Shown piece by piece: positions 1 to 9,532 of a stretch of DNA of 64,000 bases (positions within the stretch are counted from its first letter, which is position 1; each line of letters begins with the position of its first letter). Made by a program: the position numbers and the translations under genes. The stretch is taken from NCBI GenBank assembly GCA_034722275.1, contig JAYENW010000022.1:4165-68164 (forward strand). Reading direction: 5' to 3'. The DNA is from M55B177 sp034722275 (GTDB lineage Bacteria; Chloroflexota; Dehalococcoidia; GIF9; AB-539-J10). The notes beneath the pieces were generated by a model. The model was not told the origin of the DNA. It saw nothing but the letters and a program-made list of their open reading frames with translations, and made no database searches.

Positions 1-306
1 GTCATTTACATTTTCAATGATGCGTTCAATAATTTCCCGGGCTACTTTCTTATCTTTCAATTCCTGCGCTATCAGTCTCTTGCTTCTGGGTTGGGATGAT
101 AGGCGGCTATCCCGCCAGGATTCGGCAAAGGCAAGGTCATCAATCAATTCTTGCTCTTTAAGGTTGCTGATTGTCTTATCCACAACTTCATCATCGAAGC
201 TGCGTCGGCAGAGATATTTCCTCAACTCGGCCTCACTACGCGCACGGTAGCTGAGATAGCGGTAGGCACTATCGAGGCAGCGTTGCAGTGTGCTGTCATC
301 TAACAA
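1..306 (-). CDS. recX: RecX regulatory protein, 3' end cut by the window edge
   Basis: This gene reads off the left edge of the window, so only its first 102 codons are present. RecX binds RecA filaments and modulates recombination and SOS activity. Translating the minus strand from a TTG at 306 gives a helical, charged protein with the RecX-type pattern YLSYRARSEAELRKYL near residues 15-30, followed by LKEQELIDDLAFAESW and KDKKVAREII, which match the repeated three-helix units of the family. An in-frame stop lies just upstream (316-318), so TTG is the only usual start available. It begins 15 bases after the recA stop, the classic recA-recX arrangement. The family assignment is firm; the start is less certain because no clear ribosome site is visible. 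Confidence 0.85.
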   Translation of the reverse strand, partial: MLDDSTLQRCLDSAYRYLSYRARSEAELRKYLCRRSFDDEVVDKTISNLKEQELIDDLAFAESWRDSRLSSQPRSKRLIAQELKDKKVAREIIERIIENVND

Positions 307-321
307 TTTTCTGGCTCAGCT

Positions 322-1356
322 TCATTCGGTGGGAGCAAGCGTCTCTGCATTTCTCAAAGAGACATTTGCGGTGGGTGTTGCAGCTCGTATTTGCTGCTCT
401 ATCTGCGTTGCAAGTTCGGGATGTTGTTTGAAATACTCCTTGGCGCTTTCTCTGCCCTGTCCCAATTTTGTTTCACCATAAGTAAAGAAAGCTCCACTCT
501 TCTTTAGCACTCCCGTTGTCACTCCCAGATCAACCAGGTCTCCCTCTTTGCTTATGCCGTGGTTAAACATGAGGTCGAATATAGTGCTGCGAAAAGGAGG
601 CGCCATTTTATTCTTGACTATTTTAGCTCTTACTCTGTTGCCTATTATCTCCGAGCCTTGTTTAATGGAATCGACTCTTCTTAAATCTATGCGCACTGAA
701 CTGTAGAATTTGAGCGCTCGGCCTCCCGGGGTTACTTCAGGGTTGCCGAAAATAATGCCCACTTTCTCTCGCAGTTGGTTAATGAAAATCACTGATGTCT
801 TGGAGTGGCCTATAGCGGCTGTCAGTTTCCTCAAAGCCTGGGACATCAATCTTGCCTGCAAGCCCACATGAGTGTCACCCATATCACCTTCTATTTCTGC
901 CTTGGGCACTAGTGCAGCTACACTATCAATCACTATCACATCTACGCCACCGCTCCTCACCAGAGTCTCGGTGATTTCCAGCGCCTGTTCGCCGAAATCG
1001 GGCTGTGAAATAAGCAGGTCATCCACTTTGACGCCGCAGTTGGCAGCGTAGACTGGGTCGAGAGCATGCTCGGCATCAATGTAAGCCACAATGGCGCCGA
1101 GCTTTTGAGCCTCAGCGATTATATGCTGGGCGAGTGTGGTTTTCCCTGAAGCCTCAGAACCAAAGATCTCGGTAACCCGTCCTCGAGGTATGCCACCTAT
1201 GCCCAGAGCCAGATCTAATCCCAGCGACCCGGTGGGGATGACATCTTCAGATGTATTGGCTGAGATCTGACCCAGCCTCATAATGGAACCTTTGCCAAAG
1301 TGTTTTTCCACCTGTTCGACAGCCAGCTCTACTGCCTTTTCTTTCTCTGTTGCCAT
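322..1356 (-). CDS. recA: Recombinase RecA
   Basis: RecA is the ATP-dependent strand-exchange protein of homologous recombination and the co-protease that triggers SOS. The 344-residue length is typical. Residues 66-74 carry the Walker A loop GSEASGKTT, the Walker B strand VDVIVIDSVAALVP lies near 140, and the DNA-binding loop region with FGNPEVTPGGRALKFY follows near 205-220. The start is the ATG that gives the usual KEKAVELAVEQVEKHFGKGSIMRLG N-terminus. The gene sits between a membrane protein upstream (60 bases away) and recX downstream. I saw no convincing LexA-type operator in the upstream gap, so SOS control is not demonstrated by the sequence. Confidence 0.98.
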   Translation of the reverse strand: MATEKEKAVELAVEQVEKHFGKGSIMRLGQISANTSEDVIPTGSLGLDLALGIGGIPRGRVTEIFGSEASGKTTLAQHIIAEAQKLGAIVAYIDAEHALDPVYAANCGVKVDDLLISQPDFGEQALEITETLVRSGGVDVIVIDSVAALVPKAEIEGDMGDTHVGLQARLMSQALRKLTAAIGHSKTSVIFINQLREKVGIIFGNPEVTPGGRALKFYSSVRIDLRRVDSIKQGSEIIGNRVRAKIVKNKMAPPFRSTIFDLMFNHGISKEGDLVDLGVTTGVLKKSGAFFTYGETKLGQGRESAKEYFKQHPELATQIEQQIRAATPTANVSLRNAETLAPTE

Positions 1357-1416
1357 TTTTGATATCTTAGCTTACTGACCTTATTAATGCAATAAAATTT
1401 TGATATAAAGATGTAT

Positions 1417-2100
1417 TTATGCTCTATTCTGCCTGCGCCTCTGCTGCATGAAAGGAATTAGCCAGGCCATGCCGCCAAGAAGTAGAGCCTCGACAACCAG
1501 GGTTATGCCGCCTGCTATGGCAACATCTTGCCAGAAGGGAGGGGGAAATAGCATTATTAGGTAATCCTTGCTCGGGTCAAGTATCCATGGTGATTGTGAG
1601 GGGTCACCAAAAGCAAGATAATGGAAGCCGATAAATAACTGCTGGAAACCAATGAAAGATACAATACCCACTATTGCTATGAAAGCTAAGGTGAGAGCGC
1701 TTCCCCATCTTACTCCTGCGGCCAAATCCTGCCACTTGTTTTTTCTCCACAAGAGAAAGAGCAAAGCATAGATAATGATATAGGCCAGGCTTGCTATCTG
1801 GATGAGATAATCAATTTGAAATAGCCTTTTTACGTCCTGCAGGTGGTCAACCTCATAATCATGGAATAACTCAAAAATCTGAGGTGTCTCCACCCTGGAA
1901 TTGAAATAGTCAATGAGTTTATCGGCGGTCTCTTTTAACTGCGCCTCATTCAGCCCGGTAACCTGGCTCACCTGATATTTATGGAAGCCATACTGGTAAA
2001 GCTGTGTACTGCTCACCCCCGCACGCACAGTAGTGGTAAGAAGCAGAATGGGAATGCAAATTATAAATAGCCAGCGAGTAATAGTTTTAATGATTTTCAA
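1417..2100 (-). CDS. DUF1461 / TIGR01906 family integral membrane protein
   Basis: This is a 227-residue membrane protein of unknown function. An N-terminal hydrophobic segment (about residues 8-26) is followed by an extracytoplasmic stretch of about 75 residues, then membrane segments near 100-120, 130-155 and 190-215. Between the third and fourth segments is the family-like pattern FHYLAFGDPSQSPWILDP followed by YLIMLFPPPFW, which I recognise from the TIGR01906/DUF1461 family. It is divergent from dnaE, with only 64 bases between the two starts, and precedes recA on the same strand, so it could be cotranscribed with recA. No catalytic residues can be named. Confidence 0.82.
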   Translation of the reverse strand: MKIIKTITRWLFIICIPILLLTTTVRAGVSSTQLYQYGFHKYQVSQVTGLNEAQLKETADKLIDYFNSRVETPQIFELFHDYEVDHLQDVKRLFQIDYLIQIASLAYIIIYALLFLLWRKNKWQDLAAGVRWGSALTLAFIAIVGIVSFIGFQQLFIGFHYLAFGDPSQSPWILDPSKDYLIMLFPPPFWQDVAIAGGITLVVEALLLGGMAWLIPFMQQRRRQNRA

Positions 2101-2151
2101 ATTTTAATCCTCAGTTCCCTTTGGCTGCCAGGAAGTGGTGATGGAAACCCA

Positions 2152-2160
2152 TGTTATAAT
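2152..2160 (+). promoter_or_regulatory. Extended -10 promoter for dnaE
   Basis: The sequence TGTTATAAT is a perfect TGnTATAAT extended -10 element ending five bases before the dnaE ATG at 2165. No good -35 box is visible, which fits an extended -10 promoter. Transcription would be expected to begin about seven bases downstream, at or next to the double ATG (2165 and 2168), so the mRNA would be leaderless or nearly so. There is no Shine-Dalgarno sequence in front of dnaE, which agrees with this. Confidence 0.55.
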
Positions 2161-2164
2161 TTAA

Positions 2165-5100
2165 ATGATGCCACACAAGTTTGTCCATCTTCATGTCCAC
2201 ACTGAATACAGCCTCCTCGATGGTCTGTGCCATATTCCCCAGCTTATCGCCAGGACCAAGGAATTGGGTATGGATAGTCTTGCTATCACGGACCATGGTG
2301 TCATGTATGGCGTCATTGATTTTTACCTGGCAGCTAAAAAAGCGGGGATAAAACCAATCATTGGCTGTGAAGTCTATGTGGCTAAAAACGATTGCCGCAA
2401 CCGAGACCACAATTATAAAAATCCCTTTCATCTCACTTTGCTTGCTAAGAATGAAGTGGGATACCGTAATTTAATCAAATTGGTTACCAAAAGTCACCTG
2501 GAGGGATTTTACTATAAACCCAGGGTAGATAAAGAGCTTCTCAAAATTCATCATGATGGGCTTATTGCTCTTTCTGGCTGTGCTCAGGGGGAAGTGTCCC
2601 AACTCATTCTGGCAAAACAGTTTGATGAAGCTGCCAGGGTGGCTTCATGGTATAAGGAGCTCTTCGGTGATTATTATTTCGAAATTCAGAGACATCCCAT
2701 CCCGGAGCTTGAGCAAATCAATGAAGGCCTCATTTCCCTATCTGCCAAGCTGGACATACCGCCAGTAGCCACCTTTGATGTTCATTATGTGGAGCAAAAG
2801 GATGCCCCGTCTCATGAGTTGTTGTTATGTATACAGACGAATACCTCAATTCATGATGAAAAAAGGCTCAAGATGGCCGGCGATTTCTTTTATCTCAGAA
2901 GTCCCCAGGAAGTGGAGCAGTTATTTTCGGATTTACCTCAGGCGGTGGAAAACACAGAGCGCATCGCTGATATGTGCAACCTGGAACTGGATTTCACGCA
3001 ACTTCACCTGCCCAAGGTATCTTTACCGTCACAGCAAACAGCCGATGCCTTTCTGGCTGAGCTTTGCTGGCAGGGACTGGAAAAGCGCTTTCCTGATGCT
3101 GCTTCCGGGGTGAAAGAGCGTCTGAGCTATGAGCTTGATGTCATTGCCAAGACAAACTTTGCAGACTATTTCCTGGTTGTCTGGGACATAACCTCGTTTG
3201 CCAGAAAACAAGGTATTTACTTTGGAGTTCGTGGCAGCGCCGCCGCCAGTTTGGCGCTCTACTGTCTGGGCGTCACTGATATTGACCCTCTGGCTTATGG
3301 ACTTGTTTTTGAGCGCTTCCTCAATGTAGAGCGCAGTGAAATGCCGGATATTGACCTCGATTTTCAGGATGACCGTCGTGATGAAGTTCTGGCCTATGTT
3401 ACCCAGAAATATGGCTCTGATTATGTAGCTCAAATTATCACTTTCGGGACACTGGGGGCTAAAGCGGCTGTGAGAGATACTGGCCGCGCTCTTGGTCTAC
3501 CTTATGCACAGGTAGATCGAGTAGCCAGGCTTATTCCCACAGAGCTGACTATAACCCTGGAGGGGGCTTTACAGGAAAGCACGGAGCTTCATGATATCTA
3601 TTCTCGTGATGAAGTTGTACACAATCTGATTGACTCAGCCATGAAATTAGAGGGGACTATCAGGCATGCCAGCACTCATGCTGCCGGTGTTGTCATATCG
3701 CGTGACTTATTGACCAATTATGTTCCTCTGCAAATGACTGGCAAGGGAGAGCAGCGTGTCATTGTGACTCAGTTTCATATGGGAAACATCGCACGCCTGG
3801 GATTGCTGAAAATGGACTTTCTGGGTTTATCCAATCTCACCATTCTGGACAGAGCCAAGAAAACCATTGAGCAGAGCCAGGGAATCTCCCTGGACTGGCA
3901 GCATCTTCCTCTGGATGACTCCAGAACATTTGAATTGCTCGCCTCGGGGGAAACCAGAGGCGTCTTTCAATTGGAGGGCACTGGTATGCGGCGCTATATC
4001 AAGGAGCTCAGGCCTTCCAATTTTGGTGATATCGCTGCCATGATAGCGCTTTACCGCCCGGGGCCAATGGAGCAAATCCCTACCTTCATCAAGGCCAAGC
4101 AGGGAGCTATCCCAGTTAGCTATCCCCATCCTGCATTGAAAGAAATACTGAAAGAAACCTATGGGGTTATTGTATACCAGGAGCAGGTGCTGTTTATTGC
4201 ACAGGCTTTAGCTGGATACAGTCTGGGTCAGGCTGATATTCTGCGCAAAGCCATGGGGAAAAAGATACCCCAGGTGATGAAGAAAGAAAAGCGGAATTTC
4301 CTCAGCGGTGCTAAAGAGAAGGGGATATCGCTGCAATTAGCCCAGGAGGTTTTTGCGCTTATTGAACCTTTTGCTGGCTATGCCTTCAACAAGGCTCACA
4401 GCATCAGCTACGCTACCATTGCTTATCGCACTGCCTATCTTAAAGCAAACTATCCCGCTGAATATATGACTGCCTTTCTTAACACCTATTCCGATAACAT
4501 GGAAAAGGTTCGCTCGGCGATTGCTGAGTGCCGCAGATTGGGTATCAGGGTGCTGCCGCCAGACATCAATAAGAGTCAGGCTGACTTTGTTATGGAGAAA
4601 GAAGAGAAAAATCCTGCTATCCGTTTTGCCTTAGCCGCTATCAAAAATGTGGGACGTTCTCCTATTGAGAATGTGCTCTTCGCTCGCAAGCAAGATGGTG
4701 TTTTCAAGTCCATAGAGGATTTTTCTTATCGGGTTGATTTGCGAAACATCAACAGGAAAGTGCTCGAAAGTCTGATTAAAGCTGGTGCTTTCGATTGCCT
4801 GAGCAGCCGCAAAATCCTCCTGGAGTCTGCCGATAGAATTATCTCCTTAGCCCAGGCTTCCAGGAGAATGCGGGAAGCCGGTCAAACTAACATGTTTGCT
4901 GTATGGGGAGAGGCATCTCCCGGCTTCGCCTCTATTGCAAATGAGGGCAGAGTTGAGGATGTTTCTGTAAAGGAAAAACTGCTCTGGGAAAGGGAGCTGA
5001 TGGGCACCTATTTTTCACAGATGCTCGATTTACCTTCTCGGAGTTTGTCTTCACTGGATGCCGTTTCTTGTGGTGAGATTGGCTCTGAAATGGAGGGCGA

Positions 5101-5677
5101 AACGGTAACCCTGAGTGGCGTGGTGACCGCTATGCGTCAATCCTATACTCGAGAGGGGCAACCTTTCGTTATAGCAACGCTGGAAGATTTGGAGGGTGAA
5201 ATTGAGGTTGATACCTGGCCCAGAGCATATAAAAACACCTGGAAATTTTGGGAGGAAGGCAATGTCCTTACAGTTAAGGGTGTTGTCAGGATGAGAGGCG
5301 ATAGAATTCAATTAAATTGCCAGGAAGTGCAGTATTATCACCGTAGTGGACAGGACAGCGTCGTTGCTACCTCTTCTTCATCGTCAGAGTCAGCGCAAAA
5401 GCCATCTATAGCGGAGGCAAAACAAAGCCGGCTCATCATAAATGTCAATCAGTCACAAGAAACGACAAGAGATATTGAATGTCTGCACAAAATCGTGGAT
5501 GTCTTGAAGGCTTATCCTGGAGAGGACAAGGTGTCCCTCGTTGTGATCAATGAAGATGAAGTAACTAATCTGGAGATACCGCAGTTAATGGTTGACCGCT
5601 CTCCTGAGTTGAAGCGTGAACTGGACGATATAGTGAACGAGTTCGAGCCCAGAGTGTTTATTTGCTACCCTGAATAG
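2165..5677 (+). CDS. dnaE: DNA polymerase III alpha subunit
   Basis: This is the catalytic subunit of the replicative DNA polymerase (family C, DnaE1 type, 1170 residues). An N-terminal PHP domain starts with HVHTEYSLLDG and covers roughly residues 1-210. The palm holds the catalytic PDIDLDF motif near residue 395 and the KMDFLGL motif near 548. The FAGYAFNKAHSISYA block near 740 is characteristic of the family, and an OB-fold lies near 975-1050. A charged C-terminal tail follows. Two ATG codons in tandem open the frame, with no ribosome binding site before them. Holliday, clamp-loader and tRNA genes are elsewhere in the window, so it is not in a replication operon. Confidence 0.97.
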   Translation: MMPHKFVHLHVHTEYSLLDGLCHIPQLIARTKELGMDSLAITDHGVMYGVIDFYLAAKKAGIKPIIGCEVYVAKNDCRNRDHNYKNPFHLTLLAKNEVGYRNLIKLVTKSHLEGFYYKPRVDKELLKIHHDGLIALSGCAQGEVSQLILAKQFDEAARVASWYKELFGDYYFEIQRHPIPELEQINEGLISLSAKLDIPPVATFDVHYVEQKDAPSHELLLCIQTNTSIHDEKRLKMAGDFFYLRSPQEVEQLFSDLPQAVENTERIADMCNLELDFTQLHLPKVSLPSQQTADAFLAELCWQGLEKRFPDAASGVKERLSYELDVIAKTNFADYFLVVWDITSFARKQGIYFGVRGSAAASLALYCLGVTDIDPLAYGLVFERFLNVERSEMPDIDLDFQDDRRDEVLAYVTQKYGSDYVAQIITFGTLGAKAAVRDTGRALGLPYAQVDRVARLIPTELTITLEGALQESTELHDIYSRDEVVHNLIDSAMKLEGTIRHASTHAAGVVISRDLLTNYVPLQMTGKGEQRVIVTQFHMGNIARLGLLKMDFLGLSNLTILDRAKKTIEQSQGISLDWQHLPLDDSRTFELLASGETRGVFQLEGTGMRRYIKELRPSNFGDIAAMIALYRPGPMEQIPTFIKAKQGAIPVSYPHPALKEILKETYGVIVYQEQVLFIAQALAGYSLGQADILRKAMGKKIPQVMKKEKRNFLSGAKEKGISLQLAQEVFALIEPFAGYAFNKAHSISYATIAYRTAYLKANYPAEYMTAFLNTYSDNMEKVRSAIAECRRLGIRVLPPDINKSQADFVMEKEEKNPAIRFALAAIKNVGRSPIENVLFARKQDGVFKSIEDFSYRVDLRNINRKVLESLIKAGAFDCLSSRKILLESADRIISLAQASRRMREAGQTNMFAVWGEASPGFASIANEGRVEDVSVKEKLLWERELMGTYFSQMLDLPSRSLSSLDAVSCGEIGSEMEGETVTLSGVVTAMRQSYTREGQPFVIATLEDLEGEIEVDTWPRAYKNTWKFWEEGNVLTVKGVVRMRGDRIQLNCQEVQYYHRSGQDSVVATSSSSSESAQKPSIAEAKQSRLIINVNQSQETTRDIECLHKIVDVLKAYPGEDKVSLVVINEDEVTNLEIPQLMVDRSPELKRELDDIVNEFEPRVFICYPE

Positions 5678-5724
5678 TTTTGTGTCATTGTTGGGCCCTC
5701 TCCTTGATAGCTCACATCGTTTAT

Positions 5725-5753
5725 TTGAGTAAAGGCTTCTCGTAAGCTATAAT
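5725..5753 (+). promoter_or_regulatory. Sigma-70 type promoter for aspS-tig-clpP
   Basis: A TTGAGT box at 5725-5730 and a perfect TATAAT at 5748-5753 are separated by 17 bases. Transcription should start near 5760, leaving a leader of about 20 bases that contains the AAGGAG ribosome site before the TTG start of aspS at 5781. This is one of the clearest promoters in the window. Confidence 0.7.
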
Positions 5754-5780
5754 GCGGGGACAAGTTAAGGAGTTTGCATC

Positions 5781-7574
5781 TTGCTCAAAGACCATAGCTG
5801 CGGTGCTCTGGGAAAAGAACATGCCGGACAGAAGGTAACTCTGGCAGGCTGGGTACACCGCCGCCGTGACCACGGCGGCATGGTGTTTGTTGATTTGCGT
5901 GACAGGGAAGGTATAGTTCAGGTGGTCTTCAACCCTCAGACATCGCAGAAGACATATGAGATAGGTGCTTCGCTTCGCAATGAGTATGTGATTCAGCTAA
6001 GTGGAGAGGTTGTTTTGCGTCCCCTGGGAACAGAAAACCCCAAGCTCTCTACTGGCGAAATTGAGGTTGTTGCTGAAAGGGCAGTGGTTCTCAATGAATC
6101 AGAGACGCCGCCTTTCTATGTCAACAAAGATGTGGAAGTTGAGGAAAGCCTTTGCCTTAAGAACCGCTATCTATATTTGAGGAGGCCTCGGATGGTGAAT
6201 AACCTCATCCTGCGTCACAAGATAATCAAGTTTATCTGCGATTTCTTTGATGCTAAAGGTTTTATTCAGGTGGAGACACCTATTCTGATCAAGAGCACTC
6301 CCGAGGGGGCACGGGATTATGTGGTGCCCAGCCGCATAAATCCAGGGAAGTTTTATGCTCTTCCTCAATCGCCACAGCAGCTCAAGCAGATTCTCATGGT
6401 AGCTGGCCTGGAAAAGTATTACCAAATAGCCCGCTGCTTTCGCGATGAGGACCTCAGAGCTGACCGACAGCCTGAGTTCACCCAACTTGACCTGGAGATG
6501 AGTTTTGTCGAGGAAGAGGATGTGCTTCAATTGATGGAAGAGCTTCTTCCCTCACTTGTGAAAGCTGTTAAACCGCAGATGAGGGTATTAACTCCTTTGC
6601 CACGTCTTCGTTATCAGGAAGCCCTGGAGCGCTATGGCAGCGACAAGCCAGATCTGCGTTTTGGTTTACAGTTCAAGGATATTTCTGATATAGCTGGTGA
6701 GACCAGTTTTGATATTTTCCGCTCTGCGGTTGCCGAAGGTGCTAAGGTGAAAGGCATATGTGTTCCCGGATGTGCTCATTACAGCCATCATCAGATAGCT
6801 GAACTTACTGAGCTGGCTAAGAATAATGGGGCTAAAGGGCTGGCCACATTCGCCCTCTCAGGGGAAAGTCTGGTATTGGATGAGATAAAATCGGTGGCTG
6901 CTAGACATTTAACTCAAGCTGAACTGGAGAGCATAGTTGCCAGATTCGAAGCGAAATCCGGAGACCTCTTGCTTATCGTGGCTGATAAGGTTTCAATAGT
7001 TAACAGGGTACTGGATGAGCTGCGCCGCTACCTGGCGTACCAGCTCAACCTGGCAGATGATAACTTCCTCGCTTTTGCCTTTATTGTTGACTTTCCTCTT
7101 CTTGAGTGGAGTGAAGAAGAGAATTGCTGGGAGTCCATGCATCACCTCTTCACGGCTCCGCGTGAAGAAGATGTGCCGCTGCTTGATAGTGAGCCAGCTA
7201 AAGTGGGAGGCCGCCATTACGATGTTGTCTGTAATGGCTACGAGCTGGGCAGTGGCAGTATCAGAATCCATACTCACCAGCTTCAAGAGAAAGTACTCAG
7301 CCTTCTTGGTTATGGTAAAGAAGAAATGCAAAGCCGGTTTGGCGCTCTTCTGGAAGCCTTTAACTATGGAGCGCCTCCCCATGGCGGCATTGCCCTTGGA
7401 ATAGACCGTCTGGTAAAATTGATTGCCTGTGAGAAAACCATCCGGGAGGTCATCGCCTTTCCCAAAAATCAAAATGCCGTAGATTTGATGTTTGATGCAC
7501 CTTCGCGGATTAGCGAAAGCCAACTTGAGGAACTGAACCTCAAGTTGAGACACGAAGTGATTGGTGGTTCTTGA
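5781..7574 (+). CDS. aspS: Aspartyl-tRNA synthetase
   Basis: This class II enzyme charges tRNA-Asp with aspartate. The 597-residue length is the normal bacterial type with a GAD insertion. An anticodon-binding OB-fold comes first (AGWVHRRRDHGGMVFVDLRD, residues 22-41). The motif 2 region RCFRDEDLRADRQPEFTQLD is near 218-240, the GAD insert covers roughly 285-420, and motif 3 GIALGIDRLVKLI is near 535. The start is TTG at 5781, eight bases after AAGGAG. It is followed 14 bases later by tig. Whether it also charges tRNA-Asn (a non-discriminating enzyme) cannot be told from sequence alone; no gatCAB is in the window. Confidence 0.96.
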   Translation: MLKDHSCGALGKEHAGQKVTLAGWVHRRRDHGGMVFVDLRDREGIVQVVFNPQTSQKTYEIGASLRNEYVIQLSGEVVLRPLGTENPKLSTGEIEVVAERAVVLNESETPPFYVNKDVEVEESLCLKNRYLYLRRPRMVNNLILRHKIIKFICDFFDAKGFIQVETPILIKSTPEGARDYVVPSRINPGKFYALPQSPQQLKQILMVAGLEKYYQIARCFRDEDLRADRQPEFTQLDLEMSFVEEEDVLQLMEELLPSLVKAVKPQMRVLTPLPRLRYQEALERYGSDKPDLRFGLQFKDISDIAGETSFDIFRSAVAEGAKVKGICVPGCAHYSHHQIAELTELAKNNGAKGLATFALSGESLVLDEIKSVAARHLTQAELESIVARFEAKSGDLLLIVADKVSIVNRVLDELRRYLAYQLNLADDNFLAFAFIVDFPLLEWSEEENCWESMHHLFTAPREEDVPLLDSEPAKVGGRHYDVVCNGYELGSGSIRIHTHQLQEKVLSLLGYGKEEMQSRFGALLEAFNYGAPPHGGIALGIDRLVKLIACEKTIREVIAFPKNQNAVDLMFDAPSRISESQLEELNLKLRHEVIGGS

Positions 7575-7588
7575 GATAAAGGAGGGAA

Positions 7589-8878
7589 ATGAAAGTAACC
7601 ACTGAACCAGGAGAAAACTGTCAGGTAACTCTCACCGTTGAGGTTGAAAAGGATGAGCTTGATAAATCTCTGGATGAAGCATACCAGCGTCTTGTAGGTC
7701 GTGTCTCCATTCCAGGTTTTCGTAAGGGGAAAGCGCCGCGGTCTATTCTGGAGCAGCACATGGGCAAAGCAGCTTTGCTGGAGGAAGCGCTGCAGCGTCT
7801 CATACCACAGCTTTATCTTAAGGCTGTGGCGCAGGAAAAGCTTGAACCCATAGATGAGCCGCAGATGGAGCTCGTGCAAACAGAGCCGGTGATTTTCAAA
7901 GCTGTGGTATCACTCAAGCCTGAGGTCAAGCTTGGTGATTACCACAGTATCAAGATAGATTCTGAGCCTGCTGAAGTGAGTCAAGAGGAAATTGAGGCGA
8001 GCCTGGAACAAATCAGGCAGCAGCAGGCAGTCTTGATACCCGTTGACCGTCCTATTCAGTTCGGCGATGTAGTTACCATGGATGTCGAGGCCACGATGGA
8101 AGATAAGCCATTTCTAAATCACAAAGATATGCTGTATGAAGTGGATCAAAACTCAGGCCGTCCCTTGCCAGGAATAGCTCAAAATCTGGTGAATGCGGAG
8201 AAAAATAAGGTGAAGGTCTTCACCCTGGATGTTCCCGAAGATTACGGGGTCAAAGAATTCGCCGGCAAAAAATACTCCTTCAATATTACTCCTACTGAGA
8301 TAAAGGAGAGGCAATTGTTGGAGCTTGATGATGAATTAGCTCAGAGCGCTGGTTATGATAACCTCGCTGCCATGAAAGAAAAGGTAACTGCTGAGTTGAA
8401 AACCAGAGCTGAAGAAAACGGACGCCTGGAATTGAGGCAGAAAGCCATTGACGCTGTGGTGGAGATAAGCGAAGTGCATTATCCTCCTGTTTTGGAGAAT
8501 AAGGAGATTGCAAGCCTTCTTGCTGAAGAGGCACGGCAGCTTGGATTTGACAAAGTAGAGGACTATATGGAAAGAACCAACAGGAAAATAGAAGAGTATC
8601 GGGAGCAATTACGCCCTATAGCCAAAAAGAGAATCAGGTATTCTCTTGTTCTGGATAAAATAGCAGAACAGGAAAAGATTGAAATCGCTGCCTCGGAGGT
8701 AGATAATAAAGTAGAAGAAATAATAGGTGGCGCTGAGGATAAAGAAAAGGCAGGGCAATTTTGCGCTCTACCGCAGGTCAGGGAATCTATCGAAGGGTCT
8801 CTGCGCAATCAAAGAACGTTTGATAGGCTGGTAGAGATCGTCAGTGCCAGTACCCAAGGAAATATAAAGGAGGAGTGA
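7589..8878 (+). CDS. tig: Trigger factor
   Basis: Trigger factor is the ribosome-bound chaperone and peptidyl-prolyl isomerase that meets nascent chains at the exit tunnel. The N-terminal ribosome-binding domain carries the signature GFRKGKAP near residues 45-52. A PPIase domain follows (about 150-235, with the pattern QFGDVVTMDVEA before it), and the helical C-terminal chaperone domain runs to residue 429. A strong AAAGGAGGGAA precedes the ATG. Its TGA stop overlaps the clpP start by one base (TGATG), so the two are translationally coupled. A tig-clpP pair is a common bacterial arrangement; clpX does not follow here. Confidence 0.96.
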   Translation: MKVTTEPGENCQVTLTVEVEKDELDKSLDEAYQRLVGRVSIPGFRKGKAPRSILEQHMGKAALLEEALQRLIPQLYLKAVAQEKLEPIDEPQMELVQTEPVIFKAVVSLKPEVKLGDYHSIKIDSEPAEVSQEEIEASLEQIRQQQAVLIPVDRPIQFGDVVTMDVEATMEDKPFLNHKDMLYEVDQNSGRPLPGIAQNLVNAEKNKVKVFTLDVPEDYGVKEFAGKKYSFNITPTEIKERQLLELDDELAQSAGYDNLAAMKEKVTAELKTRAEENGRLELRQKAIDAVVEISEVHYPPVLENKEIASLLAEEARQLGFDKVEDYMERTNRKIEEYREQLRPIAKKRIRYSLVLDKIAEQEKIEIAASEVDNKVEEIIGGAEDKEKAGQFCALPQVRESIEGSLRNQRTFDRLVEIVSASTQGNIKEE

Positions 8879-9483
8879 TGGACACAGTATCCCAGATAAT
8901 AATCCCCACGGTAACGGAGACCAGCGCCCGGGGTGAACGTGCCTTGGACATATACTCCCTTTTGCTCAGAGAGAGAATTGTCTTTCTGGGGGCGCCTATT
9001 GATGATCAGGTAGCCAACCTGATTATTGCTCAGCTTCTCTATTTGGAAAGGGAAGCTCCGGATAAGGATATCAATCTCTACGTTCACTGTCCCGGCGGCA
9101 TTATCAGTGCTGGCCTGGCTATCTATGACACCATGCAGCTTCTTCGCTGTGATGTGTCTACTATTTGCGTGGGTCTGGCAGCGAGCATGGGTACTTTGCT
9201 TCTTTGCGCTGGAGCCAAGGGCAAGCGCTACGCTCTCCCCAATGCCACGATACATCTTCATCAGGCGATTGGTGGTGCTCAGGGGCAGGCGGCGGATGTT
9301 GAAATCGCCGCCCGGGAGATCATGAGAATGCAGGAGAGAATCCGCAATATTCTGACCGAGCACACGGGTCAACCTGTTGAGAAGATTGCTCATGACACCG
9401 ACAGGGATTTCTACCTCGACCCCGAACAAGCGGTGGAATACGGGCTTATTGATAAGGTGCTCAGCAAGACGGACAAGGAATGA
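8878..9483 (+). CDS. clpP: ATP-dependent Clp protease proteolytic subunit ClpP
   Basis: ClpP is the serine protease chamber used by ClpX and ClpA/C. The 201-residue length is normal. The catalytic triad is visible: Ser103 in GLAASMGTLL, His128 in IHLHQAIGG and Asp177 in DTDRDFYLDP. The CPGGIISAGLAIYDTM stretch is the usual substrate-binding turn. I prefer the ATG at 8878 over the GTG three bases earlier because the ribosome site AAAGGAGGAG ends about four bases in front of it and the overlap with the tig stop is then the standard TGATG. No Clp ATPase gene lies in the window. Confidence 0.97.
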   Translation: MDTVSQIIIPTVTETSARGERALDIYSLLLRERIVFLGAPIDDQVANLIIAQLLYLEREAPDKDINLYVHCPGGIISAGLAIYDTMQLLRCDVSTICVGLAASMGTLLLCAGAKGKRYALPNATIHLHQAIGGAQGQAADVEIAAREIMRMQERIRNILTEHTGQPVEKIAHDTDRDFYLDPEQAVEYGLIDKVLSKTDKE

Positions 9484-9532
9484 AGCAGGTTAAGTCACTG
9501 CTGTGAGTTGATGTTAGCGGGCGTGGATTAAG

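Noticed and set aside
6993..7553. 186-codon minus-strand ORF
   Set aside because: Antisense to aspS, no motif or ribosome site.
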